Origin: Acanthaster planci
Taxonomy: Eukaryota; Echinodermata; Asteroidea; Valvatida; Acanthasteridae
DNA: 64,000 nucleotides
NCBI RefSeq assembly: GCF_001949145.1
Contig: NW_019091745.1
Span: 41,005 to 105,004, forward strand
Direction of reading: 5' to 3'
How positions within the stretch are numbered: the stretch's first letter is position 1; each line of letters opens with the position of its first letter. The position numbers and the translations under genes are program-made. The notes under the pieces were generated by a model that was not told the origin of the DNA, did no database searches, and worked only from the letters and a program-made list of their open reading frames with translations. Positions 21,186-32,553 of the stretch are shown piece after piece.

Positions 21186-22294
21186 ATGATTCAAGACTAT
21201 AAAGAGGGTGGTTTCCGAATGATTGACGTTAAGGCCTATATGGATGCTCTGAAAATTACATGGTTACGTCGACTCTTAGTGTCAGAATGTTCGGGATGGG
21301 CATACCTGCGTCGAAGAATACTTGATATTAACCATTTGTTGTTTATAGAAGGTGGCTCAATGGATTTATTTCCATCTCGAAAAACCCCGTTTTGGGGCAA
21401 TCGATTTTGGGTTGACGTTTTAACCTTTTGGCAGAAGTTTACTGCGGTCCACAAACCATTAACTAATGTAGAGGTTTTAAAAACAACATGTGATCTTTTA
21501 GATGATATTGGTTGCTTTTTATCACTGTCCGATTTTAGGGCCAATATCAATGTCCAGACCAACTTTATTGAATATGGTGCGGTCTTAAGATTAGTCAAGG
21601 CTGCTTATCGTGATTTGTTGACGAATAATAACAATGTTCCCTTTCCCTTCATTCCCTTTAATATGCATGTTCTCCTGTCCGACGAAAAGGGCTCTCGGAG
21701 ACTCTGCGACTTATTTGTCTTGGCAAAAACTGTGGCTGGAAACTTTGTAGACAAATGGGAAAGGCAACTTGAATTCCTCTATGACTTGGATGCTTGGTTT
21801 GAGGTCTTTAGTGTTCCTTTTACATGTACAGTGGACTCTAAGCTTAGATAGTTTCAGTTTATATTAATCCACAGAATTCTCGGTACTACTTCGTATTTAT
21901 ATAAAATTCATACGTTGGATTCTAATATTTGCATCTTTTGTAAAAAAGAAGAGGAAACCTTTACCCACCTTTTTTGCAACTGTAAATATGTCAATTCTTT
22001 CTGGAGCTCAATAGTAGATTGGATTAAGGACAAAACAAAGATACACCTTGTAATAGACAATCAACTTTATTGTTCGGTGTTGTTCACACTAGACTTAAAT
22101 GCCTTAATCTTATCCTTTTGGTTGCCAGATTTCACATTTATAAAATGAAAATGAAGAGCAAACGCCCCTCATTAGAAGCTTTGAAAAAGGATATCAAGAG
22201 GTATTACTGTGAAAAATATTTGACGTCTGTCAATGGTGCCTGCCAAAAGTTTTGGTTGAAATGGCAAAATTACTCTGCACTTTGTCAAGTTTAA
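21186..22294 (+). pseudogene. L1-like ORF2: C-terminal region with CCHC knuckle
   Basis: The open frame 21186-21851 starts DYKEGGFRMIDVKAYMDALK and continues WLRRLLVSE, the conserved segment after the L1 thumb. After a frameshift, 21915-22148 holds CIFCKKEEETFTHLFCNC, a C-x2-C-x8-H-x4-C type zinc knuckle, then VNSFWSSIVDWI. The last piece ends near 22294 (KFWLKWQNYSALCQV). Only two or three lesions lie in about 1.1 kb, so the insertion is moderately old. Confidence 0.88.
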
Positions 22295-22395
22295 TCTGAA
22301 TAATTGAAGTATTATAATCTTTTATAACTGTACTAATTGCTATCAAGTTTGTGTCGACAAGAGAGAAATAAAAAAGGTGTCTCTGGAAAAAAATT

Positions 22396-22612
22396 AATAA
22401 TATTACAAAATCAATTGCTACGGATTATTACAAAATCTGGTCCTGGAGACCATACCGAACCGCTATTCGAGAAACTGAATACCCTATCAATTTTTAACTT
22501 ATACACATATCAACTGGGTATCTTAATGTTTAATTTGAAAACAATCTTCTACCCCCTGAAACCAAATCATTGTTTCTGAGGAATACTGAAGTCCACCCAT
22601 ATAATACGAAGT
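22396..22612 (+). pseudogene. CR1/L2-like LINE 3' end fragment
   Basis: Immediately after the L1-like A-run the translation is LIILQNQLLRIITKSGPGDH, then LFEKLNTLSIFNLYTYQLGI and, after a stop, NTEVHPYNT. This is the C-terminus of a CR1/L2-type ORF2. The fragment lacks everything upstream. It could be the continuation of the relic that stops at 10540, separated by later insertions. Confidence 0.8.
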
Positions 22613-22616
22613 CACG

Positions 22617-23355
22617 GTGACTCAATCTCTACAGATTCCGACGTATCTAGGGGCATCTAATCTCCAGGCCCCCATCTTGGACTTTATCCGCCCCCATCTC
22701 CAGTGGTGGTTAATGAAGAGACTCCAAGGCAGGAGTGAACTGAAAGCATTGTCCATCACAGAAGGCCACATTCGATGGGAACCCCGTGACGTTCGACTCA
22801 TCTTAACGCTGGGGTTTCTCACCAAGAACCAGCCAGTTTCCTTCCATCCTCCTGACATTTTTGTACCAGACATTGTTAAACACACGTGGACTCCTGACAA
22901 CAAACCATGGTGCCCAATGCAAACTCTTAAATGGTACTTAGCCAAAACCAGAAAACCTAGAGATACAACTTCGCAGCTTTTCGGCACTACAATAAAACCT
23001 CACCGAGTTGCGACCAGAGAAACTACATAGCCAGGTGGACATTTTCGGCTATCATGTTTGCCATCCCAGATTGGCCGAACTCTTTGGACAATAAAACACT
23101 ACACCTCGTCAGAGCTCATGATATCCGAGCAGTTTCCACACCATGCATATTTCTTCCATCGGTTTACCCCTGAAGTAGTTCAGGGGTGAACCGATGGAAG
23201 AAATATGCAAGGCAGCATGCTGGAAGACCCCATCTACTTTCACCACATGCTACCTCACCGATGTTTTGCAAAAGGACTCCGCTCATTGCAGAGCGGTCAT
23301 AACATCGGCCACATCGATGCAGAGGGGTTCCTCGTCAAAGCAGCCCACCACTGAG
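22617..23355 (+). pseudogene. DIRS-type retrotransposon: RT end joined to tyrosine recombinase
   Basis: The frame 22617-23030 opens with a short RT/RNase H leftover (ILDFIRPHLQWWLMKRL, LQGRSELKAL). It passes directly into a tyrosine recombinase: EPRDVRLILTLGFLTKNQ, then WCPMQTLKWYLAKTRKP and LFGTTIKPHRVATRETT. A stop follows. In the next frames come LVRAHDIRAVST with the catalytic H-x-x-R, and KAACWKTPSTFTTCYLTDVL with the catalytic Tyr in CYLTD. DIRS elements use this recombinase instead of an integrase, so they lack DDE integrases and target-site duplications. The gene is disrupted by stops and by a palindrome at 23144-23209 between the HxxR and Tyr motifs. Most of the RT is missing. Confidence 0.88.
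23144..23209. repeat. 31-bp-arm palindrome inside the tyrosine-recombinase relic
   Basis: The left arm at 23144-23174 and right arm at 23179-23209 are reverse complements with a single mismatch (TTTACC versus GGTGAA). The loop is four bases (GTAG). The right arm contains the real codons for MEEICKA, so the left arm looks like an inverted copy of coding sequence inserted just upstream. Confidence 0.95.
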
Positions 23356-23477
23356 ACGACATAACAACTCCATTATTTGGTGAGTCCGCAATAAAGTTTG
23401 GACGATTTCATACTCGTCGCGGCACATGTTATGTAGTGCGTCCTCGCCGCACCCCTCTCCAAGGGCTCAGTGCTACT

Positions 23478-23805
23478 CTGCATATTTAGCGACTGTTTGG
23501 GGTAGGTTAAATTAAAGCAGAAGACTCCTCCCCCACAGAAATATGGATGATGTCTGCTATTGAATACCTACCACAAACAGTCGGCTCCCTCCCATCCTTC
23601 CCAACGTTTGGCTAAGGCGGTTTTAATACCGGAAAAGAAGGACGAGCATGGCGGCCATTCCGCTGTGCATCATGGGACTAGAGGACGCACTTCGGTTGAT
23701 CAGAAGTTTTAGCATATTGAATCAGACGTATATTTGCATATTTAGCGACTGTTTGGGAAAGTATTCAATAGCAAGCCTCATCCACATTTATGTGAGGGAG
23801 CAATG
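23478..23805 (+). repeat. Direct and inverted terminal-type repeats of the DIRS-like element
   Basis: GCATATTTAGCGACTGTTTG occurs at 23480-23499 and again at 23736-23755 in direct orientation. Between them, 23527-23583 is an imperfect inverted copy of 23748-23802: the segment TATTGAATACCTACCACAAA mirrors TTTGGGAAAGTATTCAATA. The CCCACAGAAATATGGATGAT segment mirrors ATCCACATTTATGTGAGGG. Also 23489-23505 mirrors 23567-23583. Mixed direct and inverted termini just past a tyrosine-recombinase gene are what DIRS/Ngaro/PAT-type elements have. The other end was not found. Confidence 0.55.
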
Positions 23806-23809
23806 CTTT

Positions 23810-26800
23810 ATAAACGAAAGGAGTAACGCGGACACGTTGGTTCACGCACTTTTCTTGCTAATGCATTTTATACACACACAATTATAACTGACATTAGAGC
23901 AAGAACCAGCCCATGAACCAATACACACTCGTACTCCAATCATTGGCACTACCCTTTCTGGTTCACAGTGACGTCACACTTCAGTACTTTAGAGATAATC
24001 ACAAATCGTAGTTCATAAGAGTTAATTCCAATCGGCCATTCATAATACTCGTTTAATTCCCCATCCAGCAATTTTCCTGACCTCGAAATATTCCCTGAAA
24101 ACCAAAGCAGTACCTCTCCAAATCGATTCTCCGAGGAAGATCCGATAATCTAAAACCAGGTGGAGTGGCTTCAACGTTAAAGGGCAACATCCATGCCTGT
24201 TAGCTTTTACCTGTGAGAGCAAAGCAGCAAACTCTGCTGGTGATTGCGTATCGTCAGGACTGTTGAGAATACTGTCTTCGTCTTTTTACGTCGATATCAA
24301 AACAAGACATTTCTCTCCGTCGATTCCGCGTATGCTGATTTTTAATTGTTTTACCGGTGGAATACAGAATGCGGGGATTTAACGCTGTTAATATCTGAGT
24401 TAAGCCAGAACACATATTGTTTTAATAAAAAGAAATGTTGCACACGTCAAAAGTGCCAAAGATATATAAAACAATTTTATGTTATTAACTATTATGTTAT
24501 TAAGCCTCAGTGTCTTTCTTCTAGATTCAAAATCAAACTTCACACATGGTACGGAAATTTGGCTTTCTCAGCAGCGATTCTGCTTATGTATAAAAGACTG
24601 GTCTAGATACGGTTTTCAGGTGAGTGAGGGCTCCAATTATAGGTAACCCTGCTTGTGTATGCATTATTTGAACCTTTTTGTGTTTCACAATACTGATTGA
24701 CTTTCATCGAACAACACCAAAACAACGGTCCACATTTTTGTACATAACGTATAATTATAAATGTGCCTTAATTAAAGGTGATCATCTTAATAGCATCACT
24801 TGAAACGTGTTAGTAATCTTTGAACAATACAAATGTTTCAATACAGATCTTTACTATAAAGGCTTGTAAGTTCCAATTATTTTTCTGATTTATTAGTGTT
24901 TGCGGAAGGAATCGAAACAGTTCATATTGTCGTGATCTGCCTTTTATCCATGTATTTCCTTAGTAAAGTTACATGCCTATTGGTATTACATTTCTTTGCT
25001 CCACGATTCCCCCAACTGCGTTGTATACCCTTCCTGTGTTCGGGGTCAATTATGCAATTGAAAGTGCATGGCACAAACTCCGTGTGACTAACGAATTCAT
25101 TCTAGGGAGGCCCTGTGTCTAAATTTCGTTTATAATGATATGGTACTGTTCACTAACATGTTCGAATGCATATATCTATAGATCTAAACATTATCTGATG
25201 GAGAGACTTAGTTGTACAACCCCCAATTATATAGGCCCCATACACATCATGAATTCATTTCCACTGGGTGACAGAGATGGAAAGAGTAGCCAGCAGACAC
25301 TCGAAATTGCCCCAATATGTTGCTGAGATGCACTGGATGTAACCTCGGTCCCCTCCCATTCCAACGATCGTTACAGCACGAGCTGATCTGCTACATGCGT
25401 AAACGGTTTCGAAAACTGTTATATTGTGTTGACCGTCGACGCTTTGTTGGCGGGGTTGAGGGCCCTTGGACCTGAGGGGTGGCACACTCAATGTTGCAAT
25501 GATTAAAAAACAAAACAAAAACAAACAAAACAAAACAAAAAAGCAATTATGTTTACGCTAAACACTTCTGAAAAAAATAACAGACCGGAAAGGCTCTGTT
25601 GTCTACCTTCATGCGGGTTTAGTAAGTTAATTTAAGCTGTCTTTTGGTGTACATGTGCCTTTCCGAATAACGACGCAACTTCCTATTTTTAACAGTGCTG
25701 GGATTCATCTATCACAGCTACATTCCGCAATATTTCGTCAGATCACAAAGTCGCATTCCGTGAAATCTCGCATTTCCTTTAAACACATGGTTCCGTGGTA
25801 TACGTGCAGCTACCCCAAGTCGATCCAGTTTATTCGCATGTGCTAATGACTGACGGACCTTTCTTCATTTGCAACAAGGCACAGGACACTGCACTATAGG
25901 ACAAACATGGAATGTCAAAACTTGACAGATTTGCCAGCCTCACCAATGTTTGTGAGCTGTAATTAAACGGAAGACGTGATACAATCCGGTCTTTCGGTTG
26001 ATTATCTAACTCAACGCCTTTGGCCTTTACGACGCGGCATTCGGTTGCCAGTATGTCACTCAACGAGATGGGCAGACTGGCCGGTTATCACCCAGCAATC
26101 TTTGCATTTTTTTTAATGAAGCTTTCCTGGTTGAGGGTACAGGCTTGATAAAAAAGATGTTTGTTGGCTGATGGCCGATTCCTGATGGTTTGTTGATGAC
26201 ATCTAGATAAATTTGAGACGCTATCTCCGGGTCGATGATATCTTTGTGCCCGTACCTTTCTAAATGCCCTACAGGCAACCGGTACTTGTCCTTTCGCACT
26301 GACGTTTACTCTAGATGCTCCACCTAATGTCTATTCATGACGCGTGAGATCCGGCTGGCGGGATTTTAAAATTCAGAGGGCAGCCTAAGTTGGTCTGATA
26401 CACTGTAATCAGATTCCAACAAAATACCTCCATATGAGTCCAGTTAATCTGCTCATTCTGGATTCATGTCAGGAATATAAAATAAACCAAATTTTTTGTT
26501 GACTTGCTCAATTTGAAAACTTTGTATTTTCGGAAGGTGTAACTGTTACCTTTTATAACCTTGAATGATTGATTGTAAAATTTCCAAGTTTGTTTATAAT
26601 CCAACATTTGGCATTTGGGAAGTGATAATAAGTTAGTGAATGTCAAAAGGACAATTATTCTTGGTACTGAGTTCTTGTCCACAATGACCTGTGCGTTTCG
26701 CACAGTTCTTAACGTTTGACCTTCATGACATTCGTGACGAAAGACCTTTATGACATTTTGCGGCAAATAATGCATGGTTCCTGGAAAACACTTCATCATC

Positions 26801-28785
26801 TTTGCCCAGTGCTGTCCAGTAACAAAAGGCATTATTCATCAACAAGCAATCGTACATCAGCACGAGTTCAGCAGAGTACTCGGTGCACTGTTGTCTTTTA
26901 TATGACATCTGAAAGTGGATAGATGTACCAAGAGCATAATGAACAAGCATGGTCTGGCGTTACGGGGACCGGCAGAATTCGAAGTACCAGTATTTGCCTG
27001 GTCATGAACAAAGCTCACACCTTTACAAGTGAACTACGCTGCCGAGAGAGCACTCTTAGTTGAAATTCTCTTGTACCGCGGCGATAATTAATATTTTACT
27101 AAAATTTACTATTTTAAGAATTTCTCTGGCCGAGTTATTTTAGCCATATCGTGTCATCCGATAACCTCTTGGGGGTACACATACTGGTTAAGATTACCCC
27201 CCCCCCAAAAAAAAAAGAAAAAAAAAGAGGCGTTGAGTAAGTATCTCGTTTCCACTGTGCTAGGGATTCTTTGAAATTGGCCTACTGAGCGGTTTTGGTC
27301 GCTGGCCACAACCGGCTTTGTTGGGTTAATTGGAAATTCCGGAAATATGTTTTAGCATTTCTGCATATGGAAAACATTTCTTTTTGTCAAGATTATCATT
27401 TTGGTCTGCGAAGTGTGGTAAAGGCGGGGGAGGGGCTGGTTCACTTTTTTGTGCTTTTTCGTAATGTACAGAAAAGGCATTCTTTTTGTTCTGATGTTTT
27501 ACTTCTCCGCTAGTGCAGTTTGCGGAAAACCATTCTTTTGTTTCTTTTTCTCAGTATTGCGAAAACTTTTCGTTACCTTCTGATGCTTTGTAAACCTTGC
27601 GCAGATCAGAATGGCTACTATGATGATCCCCTTTTTTGTAATTACGTACCAAATGCGAAAAACCTCCTGTTAATTTGCATCTCTGTAGATGCCGAACAGC
27701 CTAGTTTAGTCACCTATAACATGAGGACTTCCCCTGAGCTGCTTCATTCTTTTCCAGAGCCCGCCTCCAGCCACGTCCCATGGGGATTGTATGTAAATAT
27801 CTAAACCACGTGCTGATAAGGGGTTACTGACAAAGAAAATGCCTGGGCAAGCCTTGGAAAGCCTGGGAAAGCCTGGGCCTGTCTTATATCAATGGTCGGT
27901 CTCTCTTATGTGTCTCTGAGCTGTAGACAGCTGTCTGAGTAGTTTCATTGTGTTGGGGGTGTCACATTTTTGTGGTTATAACGGAAGTGACTCAAAAACG
28001 ATCAACTTGGTGCAATGGGTGTAAAAAGTAGGCTCTGTGCAGTGAATTCAGCAGATACTCACATGACAGCGTCCTGTGCGGAGGAGGGTAAAGATTTAAT
28101 TTTTGGCAGATAAGCATTCTGTTTGTTCAGATTTTTTCCCGCTTCTTCATATTCTTCTCCTCAACCCCCCTCGACTTTGAACAGTTTTTCGAAGGGCTAC
28201 CTGTCATTTTGTAATCTTTGTAATCTTCCATTGAAGTTAAATTCCAAATAATGGTACTTGCACTGTCATGTTTTTTAACGGAAAACTTGTAAATTTGCAC
28301 TAACCGTCCTTTTCAAGGGCACAAAAGGAACCTCTTGTGCAGAGATTTCTTTTCATACGAGAGAAAGCTCAACTTCACAGAACTTTGAAAAAATGCATGT
28401 TTTCTTCAAGTAACCCTCTTCACTTCTATGTAAACTTGATCGTGTTTATTTGAAAGATCTTAAGCCTTTACGCGTATAAACAAACATTAATGGTCCTATC
28501 CCGTTATTTTGAGAGTGACTAAAATAATTATGTACATTTTACATCGGCCTGTTTTCCAGAAAGGAATTGTAACGTAATATGTTTGATGCCAATAAAATTG
28601 AGCTTCGCTTGAATTAATTGCACAATGGCCTTTAGTGTATGAGGGTGTGTCAGATGTGTTACAACAGGTATTTTGTTTCCACATTGACCCTTTGCGCCAT
28701 CCGAATTCTATTTGCTGTGTGTATGTGAAATGAGGTTGTTCTTTCCACCGGCACTTGTTTTTTCTTTCTTATAAAGAGAAATTGC
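23810..28785. other. Unrecognised 5 kb of non-coding DNA
   Basis: No reading frame is recognisable on either strand. The longest, 122 codons at 26464-26832 minus, has no motif I know. Simple-sequence stretches are an AAAAC-rich run at 25503-25545 and a C-run followed by A/G-rich sequence at 27196-27231. No RNA gene or terminal repeats were seen. It could be intergenic or a large intron. Confidence 0.5.
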
Positions 28786-28789
28786 TTTA

Positions 28790-28995
28790 ATAAATCAGGT
28801 GATGACGTCGTGATGACGTCATGATTTGGCATACATATCCAGATTGTAGTCTAACTATATGCAAGGTTTGAAGGGAATCGGCCTCAAGTAAGGGTCAAAA
28901 GTCGTGTGTAAAACGACCCCGTGTTATGTCTATGGGGAAAGAGGAAGAAAAAGAAGAAGAAAACTTCCCCCCAGAAAAAATATTAAGAAAATCAA
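28790..28995 (+). repeat. Composite palindrome-rich repeat, 3' fragment
   Basis: AATCAGGTGATGACGTCGTG then GACGTCATGATTTGGCATAC, a short tract ending in GTGTAAAACGACC, and the purine tail GGAAGAAAAAGAAGAAGAAA. The same phrases recur at 30050-30215 in the same order. Confidence 0.8.
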
Positions 28996-29559
28996 AAGCA
29001 CGAGACAAACGTTGTGTTTATGTGGACAAACACTGAACTGTTTCGGGAAACTTGTTTGGTTTGATAAAAAATGAATTTTAATGGGTGAGAATCGAACAGC
29101 TATCGCTAAGTTTGCAGTTTAAAAGTAACATTCATACATACGCGTCAGAAGATACCGTGCATTTTTCTGCATTTTTCTCCTTTTTGGTTATCAAACCAAA
29201 CAGGCCAGAATCATATTCGGGTTCGTGGTACCACACCGTAATTACCATAGCAGGGAACGACAATACACGCTCACGCGCCTTCCCCGCCACGTGTTAGGTA
29301 TTTTGCATCATTCCCCAAATAACGGAGCTCCGTTACACGCTTTACATGTACAAAGCATACGGCACTTACTGCTGAGGCTGTTACACACCTACGGGTCGTG
29401 TTGCGGATGTCAGCGGCGTAAGGCAATTTATATTATCGTGTGTATGAAAACTATACCAAGCCCAACGTCTTGGACAGTGGATGCAGATAATTACGCTATT
29501 TTTGATGAGCAGTTTCAGACTGTAGCTATTGGAATTGAACTTTTTTATTTTTTAATTTT

Positions 29560-30330
29560 TTAAAAGCTTTTTCATAAAATCTTCCGATCTGGTGACGTAA
29601 TCAGTCGGAAAATTTGTGCAAACAAACGTAACAGGCACAAAGGTTATTTCATCTACCAATTTTCAAGAAATTTTAGTAAACTTCGCCAAAGACATCTTTT
29701 CAAAATAGACATTTAAAATTGTTTAACCTATCGACAGAGGGCGCTCGGAAACCTATTGGGTCGGCGTATAAAGGGTAGAGTGATTTTTACCTACATGAGA
29801 AAAAATGACGACCGATGGTCACTGTACCAGTAGGTGCATAATAGAAGCTGCGGGAAGTCATGGTTGATTTTGTGATGATTTTTGAAGATTTTGTATTTTA
29901 AGCGGTTGCAATTTGACACCCGATGACGTCATCAGATGTCACTTTTCCAGTACATTTTCGCAAGATATCCAATTGGCCAAGAAGGGCTTACAAAAACGTG
30001 TATAAAACACATGGGGAAATATTAAGTATTCAAAGTTATATAATAAATCAGGTTATGGCGTCATGGTGACGTCATTATTTGGCATACATCTTCAGATAAT
30101 AGTCTAATTATGTGACAGGTTTGAAGGGGATGGGACCCAAAAAAGGGTCAAAAGCCGTGTATAAAACGAGCTTGTGTTGTGTCTATGGGTAAAAAGTGGA
30201 AAAGAAGAAAAGAAATAAAAAGAAAACACTAGCTGTTTCGGCCAGTGTCCGACAGCTAAAAAGAAGCTGTTGCAGCCATAGTCTGAAACAGCAAACGAGA
30301 GCTACTTTGTCTGAAAAATAATATAGGTTT
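29560..30330 (+). repeat. Composite palindrome-rich repeat, copy 4
   Basis: Collinear with copies 1-3. It has CTTCGCCAAAGACATCTTTT, an ACCTATCGACAGAGGGCGCT variant of the CTGTCGCTAGAGGG box, GGGAAGTCATGGTTGATTTT, CACCCGATGACGTCATCAG at about 29917, ACAAAAACGTGTATAAAAC, a second GGTGACGTCATTATTTGGC core near 30063, and a GAAAAGAAGAAAAGAAAT tail. After the tail is a TGTTTCGGCCAGTGTCCGAC motif that reappears near 34975-35000 beside the hairpin minisatellite. Confidence 0.8.
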
Positions 30331-30588
30331 TTTTTTAGATTTCAAGATTTTGACAGAAATGCACTAGACGTATATGTATATTTGCTCTTATTCAGTAGTT
30401 GATACACAACGTATAAAAGTTTATAACGTATGCTTTAAGTTTAAGGGTCTGGTGTTGTCATTGATTTAATTCACCCGTCGTGTTTGCGGTTCACGACTTA
30501 ATACGTACCTGTATATCCTAAGGCGTTTAGCTTAGAATGAGAGAGTGAGACATACACGCTGTTTTGGGTGGCTGTACTGCAATCCCAA

Positions 30589-30759
30589 NNNNNNNNNNNN
30601 NNNNNNNNNNNNNNNNNNNNNNNNNNNNNNNNNNNNNNNNNNNNNNNNNNNNNNNNNNNNNNNNNNNNNNNNNNNNNNNNNNNNNNNNNNNNNNNNNNNN
30701 NNNNNNNNNNNNNNNNNNNNNNNNNNNNNNNNNNNNNNNNNNNNNNNNNNNNNNNNNNN
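30589..30759. other. Assembly gap (171 N)
   Basis: Unknown bases. Any frame reported across it is meaningless. It sits between two copies of the composite repeat, so collapse or mis-join at this point is possible. Confidence 1.
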
Positions 30760-31085
30760 CCCCTGCCCTCATGAAAACTCAAAGACCCAGGAGGTTGATC
30801 CTGGCAACGATTTACACAATCTCACCATTTTGGGGGCCAAACAATCTCCTTTTTCAAAAGATACTGTGGGGGCACTTTTAATGCTAATGAGCTGGTCAGA
30901 AATTCTCACTTGAATTAGTGGTCTGCACCCCCAAGGAGTGCGTGACCCTTGACCTTTAATGCTTCCAAAGTATATGTATGGTGTCCCAGTTTGGACATGT
31001 TTTACGAATAGTACAGTACCCACGTAAATCAGGTGTCAGTCATTTTTTAGGCAAAGAGTCGAATCCATGCAAAATTAATAACATT
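30760..31085. other. Unrecognised spacer right of the gap
   Basis: About 325 bases with no recognisable coding or repeat signature. Confidence 0.4.
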
Positions 31086-31089
31086 TGAC

Positions 31090-31495
31090 ATTTCCGTAAT
31101 GTTGTTATGAAAAAACCGATTGATTGGTATTGGACAAAATACGATGTCAACGGTGACTACATTAGTATATGATTTGAAGAATACTCTACCCGACCAAATT
31201 TAATGGAATATTAAAAATTTATGGTGAATGTTTGGTTTAACTTTGGTTACGATCAAACGATCAAATATTGCTAAGTTACCAAAATAGTGCCTCGAAAACG
31301 TGTACAAAGTCAATGGGCTGAAATAATTATTGAAAAATCAATAATTAATCACTTGACGACGTCATCATTATGTCATGTTTCTAGGACCATCTGTGCATAA
31401 GGGTTCTTCATTGTATGATGAAAATTCAAAGTTGCAAAAGCACCAAAGTGGCTCCGACAAAAAACGTGTACAAAACAAATGGTCTTTTGAACTTT
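31090..31495 (+). repeat. Composite palindrome-rich repeat, copy 5 (3' portion)
   Basis: Matches 7590-7865 closely: TTGCTAAGTTACCAAAATAG, GCCTCGAAAACGTGTACAAA, GTCAATGGGCTGAAATAA, ATTGAAAAATCAATAATTAA, ACTTGACGACGTCATCATTA, TTCTAGGACCATCTGTGCAT, TTGCAAAAGCACCAAAGTGG. It leads directly into the hairpin minisatellite. Confidence 0.85.
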
Positions 31496-31527
31496 GAAGA
31501 AGCAAAAAAAAAACAAAAAAAAAACCA

Positions 31528-31823
31528 ATGACTTTTTCGCAAAAATTGTGAAAAAGCCAAAAACAGAACAAAAAGAATGCCTTTTTCGCAAAGTTGCGAA
31601 AAAGCCCCCCCCAAAAAAAAGAATGCCCAAAGGAATTTTTTTTGCAAAATTGCGAAAAAACCCAAAAAACAACAAAAAATGCCTTTTCGCAAAACCCCGA
31701 AAAAGCCAAATGAAAAAAACAGAACAAAAAGAGTACCTTTTTTGCAACTTGAGAAAAAGCCAAAAATAAAAAAAAAAAAACCAGAACTTAAAGGATGCCT
31801 TTTTCGCAACTTGCGAAAAAGCC
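31528..31823 (+). repeat. Hairpin minisatellite, left part
   Basis: Six units about 46-62 bp apart (near 31531, 31580, 31634, 31680, 31734 and 31796) each carry an inverted repeat with consensus GCCTTTTTCGCAA, zero to two bases, TTGCGAAAAAGGC. An A-rich linker (AAAAACAGAACAAAAAGAAT) separates them. The best unit, 31796-31823, is a near-perfect 13-bp-arm hairpin. Open frames on both strands here are low-complexity artefacts. The array is interrupted at 31823/31824 by an L2-like LINE and resumes at 34840. Confidence 0.9.
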
Positions 31824-31904
31824 ATAATAATGAACATTTATAGAGCACCGGTAACAGCGCTCATGGCGCTAATAAGAAAAGACATCCAATAATGATAAGT
31901 TGAG

Positions 31905-32516
31905 GAATATTAACCAAACGCCTGTCTATGCACATATGATTTTAATCTCTCTTTGAATGTATCAAGTAATTTCGATAGTCTCACAGATTCCGGTAAAGAG
32001 TTCAAAAGTTTGGGTACTGCAATCTGAAAGCTTCTCTCCCCCTAACGATAATGAGCCATGGTTTCCTTAAGAAGATTGCTTTTGGATGACCGCAGCCCCG
32101 ATGACCTGGAGCATAGAACTGGACAAGATCACCCAAATAAGCTGGAGCATCACCATGTAGGATCTTATTTAGATGATGAAACACAGTTTGTACTGGACTC
32201 GTTGTTGGATGGGAGTGCAGGTCGGCTAACACAGGTGTGATGTGGTCTGTTTTCCTTGTAGGCTACATGTGATCATTTGTGCTGCAATATTTTGTATTCT
32301 TTGAAGACGAAAGAGGAGTTCATTGTTCATTCCATAAAGGAGTGAGTTGCATGAATCTAATTTGGATGTGATGAAAGCACGAACAATGGTTTCGGCAGCT
32401 CCCCTTGTCAGATGATCCCGTATTCTTCCTATGCTCCTAATTGACATGAAAGCAGCCTTATATATTGCCGTCACCTGACAGTCCATTTTCATGGCCGAAT
32501 CGAACATCACACCCAA
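31905..32516 (-). pseudogene. L2-like LINE: ORF2 C-terminal region
   Basis: Frame 32516-32226 reads GVMFDSAMKMDCQVTAIYK, RSIGRIRDHLTRGAAETIV, RAFITSKLDSCNSLLYGMN and LQRIQNIAAQMI, the standard block after the thumb in L2/CR1 proteins. Frame 32232-32002 continues HHLNKILHGDAPAYLGDL and REAFRLQYPNF. A last piece, LNSLPESVRLSKLLDTFKE, ends at a stop near 31917. Two frame changes are needed. Confidence 0.9.
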
Positions 32517-32553
32517 GTCACGAACATCAGCAAAAGGTCTAATTCGCGCATCG

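Larger units (their letters stand above)
17530..22395 (+). mobile_element. Tx1/L1-like non-LTR retrotransposon, near full length, degenerate
   Basis: It holds two ORFs in L1 order: ORF1 (17620 to about 18350) and ORF2 (18724-22294). The 3' end has an AATAAA-like signal at about 22366 and a short A-run near 22388-22394. ORF2 shows APE endonuclease, RT and a CCHC-type C-terminal knuckle, as in L1/Tx1 clades. Multiple stops, frameshifts and a small deletion make it inactive. The 5' boundary is approximate. Sequence on the right resumes as a different, CR1/L2-like LINE, so this copy may have inserted into or next to an older element. Confidence 0.88.

Noticed and set aside
26464-26832. 122-codon minus-strand frame
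   Set aside because: No motif, biased A+T composition, no splice context; within chance expectation for this length of sequence.
30498-30913. Open frames spanning the N gap
   Set aside because: Most of their length is unknown sequence.
31368-31848. Open frames of 90-154 codons on both strands (Phe/Cys/Lys-rich)
   Set aside because: They follow the hairpin minisatellite and are low-complexity products of A-rich and T-rich repeats.
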